DNA of 64,000 nt from Rhodocyclaceae bacterium (GTDB lineage: Bacteria; Pseudomonadota; Gammaproteobacteria; Burkholderiales; Rhodocyclaceae): contig JAGRGB010000186.1 in NCBI GenBank assembly GCA_020445745.1, positions 1 to 64,000 on the forward strand, read 5' to 3'. Shown one piece after another: positions 59,302 through 64,000 of the stretch. The notes below the pieces were generated by a model, which saw only the letters and a program-made list of their open reading frames with translations, ran no database searches and was not told where the DNA came from. Made by a program: the position numbers and the translations under genes. How positions within the stretch are numbered: the first letter of the stretch is position 1; every line of letters starts with the position of its first letter.

Positions 59302-60471
59302 TCAGCGCAGTTGTTCGTGCAGCACGGTCAGGATGCGGCGCGCAGTCGGGCCGTCGTCGGCGCCACCCTCCGCGGACAACACCTTGACGACGCTGGTGTC
59401 ACCCTGACCCTCGACATGGATCCGGAAGCGGTCGCCACCCTTCGGCTTTTCGTCGTCGCGCCAGAACGCCAGCCACGACAGAAGTCCCTTGTCGTCGGAC
59501 TTGGCCTCGGCTTCCGGATCGACATAGCGGACGAAGTAGATGCCCTGGGAACGGTCGCGATCCTCCACTGTGAACCCGGTGCGATCGAGGGACAGACCGA
59601 CCCGGCGCCAGGCGCGATCGAAGGATTCATCGACGATCAGCCGGCTGCCGCCAGCGGCAGTGTCGATGCGCGCCTTCTCCGGTGCCTGCGGCACCGCCAC
59701 CGCACGCTCGGCCCGTGGCTCGCTGGCACCGAGCTTGACCATCAGCCGCCGCAGCATCTCGGCCTCCAGTTCCGGATCGGTCGGGCGCGGCTGCCAGATG
59801 GTGCGATCACGCGCTTCGTCGGGGTAGATCTCGACCATGCCGCGATGGCTGATGTAGATCTCGCTGCCCCCCGATGCAGCACCGGCCTCGACGCGGGTCC
59901 GGAACTTGTCGCGCTCCGGTGTCGAATAGACGTTGTCGATCACCCGGCCCAGCGTGCGGCGCAGGAAGTCCTGCGGGATCTTCGCCCGATCCTCCGCCCA
60001 GTCGGTCTCCATGATGCCGATCACCGGCTCGTCGCGCTTCAGCACGAAGCCGAGTTCGATCCAGAATTCGCGCAACTTCGGCCACAGCTGCTCCGGCGCC
60101 AGCGCGACCACCAGCCAGCGCTGGTTGCCGGCGCGCTCGACGCGCAGGCCATCGCCCGAGTCGGGGGCGAACGATGCGGTCGGGCTCGCGACCGGCGCCG
60201 CGACCCCGCCATCGGGACGCGCACTGCGTTCCGAACTGTAGGCGGAGTAGGTTGCGATACCCTTGGGGTCGACGTCGGGAACGGCGAATCGGTCGTCGCT
60301 CTGGGGAGCCGTCAGATCGGGCGGCAGTTCGAGACTCGGTGCCTCCTCGGCGCTGCGATAGTCGATCGTGTCACGCGCGCCACTGATCGTGCACGACGCC
60401 GTGGTCAGGACCACCGCCACCGCCAGCAGCGCGGCCCGCAGATCGATCGGCGACTCGGATCGGCGCTTCAC
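59302..60471 (-). CDS. bamC: Outer membrane assembly lipoprotein BamC
   Basis: A 389-residue lipoprotein of the BAM complex. The lipid-bearing cysteine is Cys27 in TTASC; the N-terminal unstructured segment (about 28-110, [17 protein letters not shown]) wraps BamD in studied systems, and two helix-grip domains follow. The GTG at 60471 overlaps the dapA stop (GTGA), the dapA-bamC order of proteobacteria. Confidence 0.92.
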   Translation of the reverse strand: MKRRSESPIDLRAALLAVAVVLTTASCTISGARDTIDYRSAEEAPSLELPPDLTAPQSDDRFAVPDVDPKGIATYSAYSSERSARPDGGVAAPVASPTASFAPDSGDGLRVERAGNQRWLVVALAPEQLWPKLREFWIELGFVLKRDEPVIGIMETDWAEDRAKIPQDFLRRTLGRVIDNVYSTPERDKFRTRVEAGAASGGSEIYISHRGMVEIYPDEARDRTIWQPRPTDPELEAEMLRRLMVKLGASEPRAERAVAVPQAPEKARIDTAAGGSRLIVDESFDRAWRRVGLSLDRTGFTVEDRDRSQGIYFVRYVDPEAEAKSDDKGLLSWLAFWRDDEKPKGGDRFRIHVEGQGDTSVVKVLSAEGGADDGPTARRILTVLHEQLR

Positions 60472-61346
60472 GGTGCGATTCCCGCCTGGGCCATGGCGGC
60501 CCGGACCCGCCCGTGCATCGGCTCGGAGAGTTCGGTCAACGGCAGGCGGATGCCGTCGCCGATCAGGCCCATGCGGGCGACCGCCCACTTGACCGGTATC
60601 GGGTTGGCCTCGCAGAACAGCTCCTTGTGCAGGCCCAGCAGCCGGGCGTTGATCTCCCGCGCCTGGATCGCGTCACCCGCCCGCGCGGCCTCGCACATCT
60701 CGTGCATCGCCCGCGGCGCGACGTTGGCAGTGACCGAGATCGTGCCGTGGCCACCGAGCAGGATGAACATCATCGCGGTCATGTCGTCGCCGCTGTACAG
60801 CGCGAAATCGGCGGGAGCGCGGGCGACCAGGTCGCACGCCCGCTCGAGGTTGCCGGTCGCGTCCTTGATGCCGACGATGTTCGGGACCTCGGCCAGCCGC
60901 AACGCCGTATCGTTGGACAGATCGGCAACCGTTCGGCCGGGCACGTTGTACAGATACATTGGCAGATCGACCGCCTCGGCGATCGCCCGGAAGTGCCGGT
61001 ACAGGCCTTCCTGGGTTGGCTTGTTGTAATACGGCACCACCGACAGCGATGCGTCGGCACCCGCTTCGGCGGCGAAGCGCGTGAGCTCGATCGCTTCGGT
61101 CGTCGAGTTGGCGCCGGTGCCGGCGATCACCGGGACCCGGCCTGCCGCGTGCTCGACCGTGACCCGGATCAATTCGCAGTGTTCGCCGACGTCCACCGTC
61201 GGCGACTCGCCCGTGGTTCCGACGACGACGATGCCGTCGGTTCCTTCAGCCACGTGGTAGTCGACCAGGGCCTTGAGCCGCTCGAAATCGAGACTGCCAT
61301 CGTCGTGCATCGGCGTCACGATGGCGACTATCGAACCGGTAATCAT
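60468..61346 (-). CDS. dapA: 4-hydroxy-tetrahydrodipicolinate synthase
   Basis: A 292-residue aldolase-class lysine/DAP pathway enzyme. The Schiff-base lysine is Lys161 (GIKDATGN), with Thr44/Thr45 (GTTGE), Tyr133 and Arg138 (YNVPGRT). Normal length from ATG 61346. Coupled to bamC downstream. Confidence 0.97.
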   Translation of the reverse strand: MITGSIVAIVTPMHDDGSLDFERLKALVDYHVAEGTDGIVVVGTTGESPTVDVGEHCELIRVTVEHAAGRVPVIAGTGANSTTEAIELTRFAAEAGADASLSVVPYYNKPTQEGLYRHFRAIAEAVDLPMYLYNVPGRTVADLSNDTALRLAEVPNIVGIKDATGNLERACDLVARAPADFALYSGDDMTAMMFILLGGHGTISVTANVAPRAMHEMCEAARAGDAIQAREINARLLGLHKELFCEANPIPVKWAVARMGLIGDGIRLPLTELSEPMHGRVRAAMAQAGIAP

Positions 61347-61544
61347 GGGAGTTCCACAACGCAGAGGGAAGGATCGCGATTGTACCCGATGCACTGCAGG
61401 CTTTCAGGGTCCCGCCAGCCGTGCCGCACAGCCTCGCGAGCGCCGCCCGGCGGCGCCACGTGACGTGCCCCGGCATCATCGCTTGCGGGTCGTCGCGAGC
61501 GCCGGGCGGCGGCTGCAAACCAGCCCGTCGGCCGGAAGCTCAGG

Positions 61545-62471
61545 CTACAGGTCGGCCAGGCACTTGACGTGAGCCACGGCGCTGCGTCCCAGTGCCGACA
61601 GCGCATAGCCACCTTCGAGGATCGACACGATGCGGTTGCCGCAGAATTCGCCTGCAATCGTCTTGAGCTGCTCGGTGGCCCAGACGTAGTCGGCCTCCAC
61701 CAGCCCCATCGAGCCCATGTCGTCCTCGTAGTGGGCATCGAATCCGGCAGAGATGAACAGCATCTGCGGCTGGTGCCTGCGCAGCGCGGGCAGCCAGACG
61801 TCACTGACCACCTGCCTGAACGCATCGCCGCGGGTACCCGCCGGCAACGGGACGTTGACCATGTTAGGTGCCGGATTGTCGGTACCGCTGTACGGATAGA
61901 AGGGGTGCTGGAAGATGCTCGCCATCATCACCCGCGGCTCTGCGCGGAAGATGTCCTCGGTGCCGTTGCCGTGGTGCACGTCGAAGTCGATCACCGCCAC
62001 GCGCTCCAGTCCGTGAGCCTCGAGGGCATGCAGCGCGGCGACCGCCACGTTGTTGAAGAAGCAGAATCCCATCGCCTTGTCACGCTCGGCATGGTGCCCG
62101 GGCGGACGCACCGCGCAGAACGCGTTTTCGACCTTGCCACCGACCACCAGATCAGTGGCGAGGATGCCGGCCCCGGCCGACCGCAGCACGGCCTTCACCG
62201 TATGCGGGCACATGGCGGTGTCCGGGTCGAGGTGGCGAATGCCATGTTCCGGGGCACTGCTCAGGATCTCGTCCACGTATGCGCGCGGATGTGCTCGCGC
62301 GATCTGGTCGGGCTCGGCGTTGGGCGCATCGTGGAACTGCAGGTACAGATCAAGTCCGGCGGCGATCAGCCGATCATTGATGGCAGACAGCCGGTCCGGA
62401 CACTCGGGATGATGTTCTCCCATGTTGTGCAGCCAGCAGTCGCGGTGCGTGATGAACGCAGTGGACGTCAC
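61545..62471 (-). CDS. Histone deacetylase family protein
   Basis: A 308-residue zinc amidohydrolase of the class II/acetylpolyamine amidohydrolase group. Catalytic His126/His127 (RPPGHH), zinc ligands Asp164 and His166 (DFDVHHGNGT) and Asp245 (SAGFDAH), and Tyr289 (EGGY) are all there. The substrate in bacteria is usually an acetylated small amine or protein lysine. The start is GTG. It lies 198 bp upstream of dapA on the same strand. Confidence 0.93.
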   Translation of the reverse strand: MTSTAFITHRDCWLHNMGEHHPECPDRLSAINDRLIAAGLDLYLQFHDAPNAEPDQIARAHPRAYVDEILSSAPEHGIRHLDPDTAMCPHTVKAVLRSAGAGILATDLVVGGKVENAFCAVRPPGHHAERDKAMGFCFFNNVAVAALHALEAHGLERVAVIDFDVHHGNGTEDIFRAEPRVMMASIFQHPFYPYSGTDNPAPNMVNVPLPAGTRGDAFRQVVSDVWLPALRRHQPQMLFISAGFDAHYEDDMGSMGLVEADYVWATEQLKTIAGEFCGNRIVSILEGGYALSALGRSAVAHVKCLADL

Positions 62472-62504
62472 GAAGCCCCCTCCCCAAGCGGCGCGAAACC
62501 TTTT

Positions 62505-62529
62505 CGATTGAACGTTTTCAGATCAATCG
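62505..62529. promoter_or_regulatory. Operator-like inverted repeat between HDAC-like gene and moxR
   Basis: CGATTGA-11 bp-TCAATCG is a perfect 7-bp-arm inverted repeat in the 132-bp divergent gap. It may be a binding site for a dimeric regulator of one or both genes. Confidence 0.4.
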
Positions 62530-62603
62530 CGCAATCCTTCGCAAGCCCGTCGTATATCGTGAGTCCATTATCCACTCAACCCGCCACTACGACAAATTCA
62601 GCC

Positions 62604-63521
62604 ATGCAAGACGCCCGCCTCGGCCAACTCATCGATGCGGCCAACCAGATCATCCTGGGCAAGGATCGGCAGATCCGGCTGGCCATCGCCTGCCTGCTGG
62701 CGCGCGGCCACCTGCTGATCGAGGACGTGCCCGGTGTCGGTAAGACCACCCTCGCACACGCCTTGGCCCGCTTGCTCGGACTCAAGTTCCAGCGCATCCA
62801 GTTCACCAGCGACCTGCTGCCCGCGGACATCGTCGGAGTGTCGATCTACGATCGCGCATCGACCCGCTTTCGCTTTCATCCCGGCCCGGTATTCGCCCAA
62901 TTGATCCTCGCGGACGAGATCAACCGGGCGACCCCCAAGACCCAGAGCGCGCTGCTCGAAGCCATGGAGGAAGGCCAGATCACCGCCGATGGCGACACCT
63001 TGCCGTTGCCCGAACCCTTCTTCGTGATCGCGACCCAGAATCCGCAAAACCAGATCGGCACTTTCCCGCTGCCGGAAAGCCAGCTCGACCGATTCCTGAT
63101 GCGGATCTCTCTCGGCTACCCGAGCAAGGAGGCCGAACGCGCGCTACTGCTCGGACAGGACCGGCGCTCGATGCTCGCCGGCCAGTCGCCCCGCATGAGC
63201 GACAAGGGCTTCCTCGATCTGCAGAACGCCGCCGCCGCGGTGCATGTCTCCGACGCGCTGGCCGACTACGTGCAGGCCCTGCTCGCCGCCAGTCGCGAGA
63301 TGGACGCCGCGGGCGGTGGCCTGAGCCCGCGGGCGGGCCTCGGTCTTCTCAACGCGGCCCGCGCCTGGTCGCTGATCGAGGGGCGCGACATGGTCGTGCC
63401 GGAAGACGTGCAGGCGGTGTTCCCCGCCATCGCCAGCCACCGCCTCCGTCGACAGGCCGGAGAAGGCGAAGCGCCGGGTTCGCTGGCCGGGCGCATCCTG
63501 CACGCGGTGATCGTCGGCTGA
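62604..63521 (+). CDS. MoxR-family AAA+ ATPase
   Basis: A 305-residue AAA+ ATPase. Walker A is in EDVPGVGKTT (Gly44-Thr48), Walker B LADEINRATPKTQ (Asp104, Glu105), and the C-terminal lid SLAGRILHAV. MoxR proteins act as chaperones for maturation of partner complexes, usually with DUF58 and VWA proteins; a DUF58 gene follows after 7 bp. The ATG at 62604 is the family N-terminus; the long open frame upstream (from 61569) is antisense to the HDAC gene. Confidence 0.95.
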   Translation: MQDARLGQLIDAANQIILGKDRQIRLAIACLLARGHLLIEDVPGVGKTTLAHALARLLGLKFQRIQFTSDLLPADIVGVSIYDRASTRFRFHPGPVFAQLILADEINRATPKTQSALLEAMEEGQITADGDTLPLPEPFFVIATQNPQNQIGTFPLPESQLDRFLMRISLGYPSKEAERALLLGQDRRSMLAGQSPRMSDKGFLDLQNAAAAVHVSDALADYVQALLAASREMDAAGGGLSPRAGLGLLNAARAWSLIEGRDMVVPEDVQAVFPAIASHRLRRQAGEGEAPGSLAGRILHAVIVG

Positions 63522-63528
63522 AGGCGCG

Positions 63529-64000
63529 ATGATCACCGCCGGCGATCGCCTCCGACAGCATTTCGGCGGTCTGCTCGACCGCCGCCTGTTTCGCGTGCGG
63601 CGCAGCGAACCGCTACCGGCACGGCTCGGCCACCGGCGCATCTTCGTGCTGCCGACGGCTACCGGCGTGGCCTTCGGGCTGACCCTGATGACGATGCTGC
63701 TGGCGTCGATGAACTACGTGCTCAGCCTCGGCTACGGCCTGACCTTCCTGCTGATCGGCGTCGGACTGGTCAGCCTGCACCAGACCTTCCGCAACCTGGT
63801 TCACCTGGAGCTGCTGTCGGCGCACCTGGAGTCCACCCATTGTGGCCAGCCGGCGACGCTGCGCCTGCGTTTCCGCAATCCGTCCGACTATCCCAGGCTC
63901 GGGCTCCACCTGCGCCGGTCCGGTGGCGGCGAGACCCGCTTATCGCTGGATCCGCACACCGACACGAACGTCGTCGTGGCGGTGCCGACCAACCGCCGCG
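63529..64000 (+). CDS. DUF58 domain protein, N-terminal part (runs off the right edge)
   Basis: The first 157 codons are present. Two membrane spans lie at about 38-60 and 63-85 (VLPTATGVAFGLTLMTMLLA, then YVLSLGYGLTFLLIGVGL), followed by the start of a soluble domain. The C-terminal DUF58 signature is beyond the window. Position directly after moxR and the transmembrane pattern make the call. DUF58 proteins partner MoxR ATPases. Confidence 0.85.
   Translation, partial: MITAGDRLRQHFGGLLDRRLFRVRRSEPLPARLGHRRIFVLPTATGVAFGLTLMTMLLASMNYVLSLGYGLTFLLIGVGLVSLHQTFRNLVHLELLSAHLESTHCGQPATLRLRFRNPSDYPRLGLHLRRSGGGETRLSLDPHTDTNVVVAVPTNRR

Noticed and set aside
61569-63521. Apparent 650-residue fusion ahead of MoxR
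   Set aside because: The first ~345 codons are antisense to the HDAC-family gene. MoxR starts normally at ATG 62604.

Overview
The window is a 64 kb stretch of a high-GC proteobacterial chromosome with almost no non-coding space. Gene content and order (pmbA/darP/mogA, hemB-engB-cytochrome c4, pilB-pilC-pilD, FmdB-DUF502-aspS, dapA-bamC, TRAP transporters, TTG/GTG starts in tight operons) fit a betaproteobacterium. Rhodocyclales or a close relative is my best guess; this is inference from gene neighbourhood, not from a marker-gene comparison. I see no rRNA or tRNA gene, IS element, prophage or CRISPR array, and base composition looks even throughout. Both ends cut a gene: homoserine dehydrogenase on the left, a DUF58 protein on the right.

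Layout. 1-1772 (-): alaA, a GNAT acetyltransferase and hom. 1968-7108 (+): an Mth938-like protein, a Bcp peroxiredoxin, a PIN-PhoH ATPase, then a cNMP/CBS/DUF294 nucleotidyltransferase overlapping a DnaQ-fold protein. 7047-8758: DUF2325 and futA diverge from a Fur-box-like site. 8908-10035: PduO-type adenosyltransferase and a periplasmic Cache protein. 10348-14650 (+): LysR regulator plus dctP-dctQ-dctM. 14686-16893 (-): dinB and DAHP synthase. 17067-19119 (+): ECF sigma, anti-sigma and msrQ. 19100-20664 (-): darP, mogA and a small membrane protein; pmbA diverges. 22209-26366: a second TRAP system, with its binding protein on + and dctQM plus a secreted intradiol dioxygenase on -. 26571-30238 (+): gpmB-like, glyA, nrdR, ribD. 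30257-34315 (-): gpmA, envC, ctpA and an unrecognised protein. 34451-37433 (+): ArsR regulator, rhodanese, glutaredoxin, secB, SH3 protein, gpsA. 37447-38680 (-): comF, trmL. 38718-41265 (+): bioB, bioC, HAD phosphatase. 41252-43055 (-): engB, hemB. 43173 onward: cytochrome c4 (+), ffh (-), ccsA-like, corC-like, pilB, pilC, pilD, FmdB, DUF502, aspS, a receiver-TPR protein, a barnase/barstar pair and nudB (+). 57394-62471: rlmD (-), a small DUF7931-like protein (+), bamC, dapA and an HDAC-family protein (-). 62604-64000 (+): moxR and DUF58.

Most genes are housekeeping: amino acids, cofactors, protein targeting, envelope biogenesis, type IV pili. The parts most worth a second look are: the ArsR-rhodanese-glutaredoxin cluster, whose regulator has a cysteine pair spaced as in persulfide sensors; the ECF/anti-sigma/msrQ operon without msrP; a receiver-TPR protein whose phospho-acceptor Asp is Glu; a DnaQ-fold protein with two catalytic Asp changed to Asn; a secreted RNase overlapping its barstar; a TRAP permease with a duplicated tail peptide; and a 24-bp perfect palindrome upstream of hemB.
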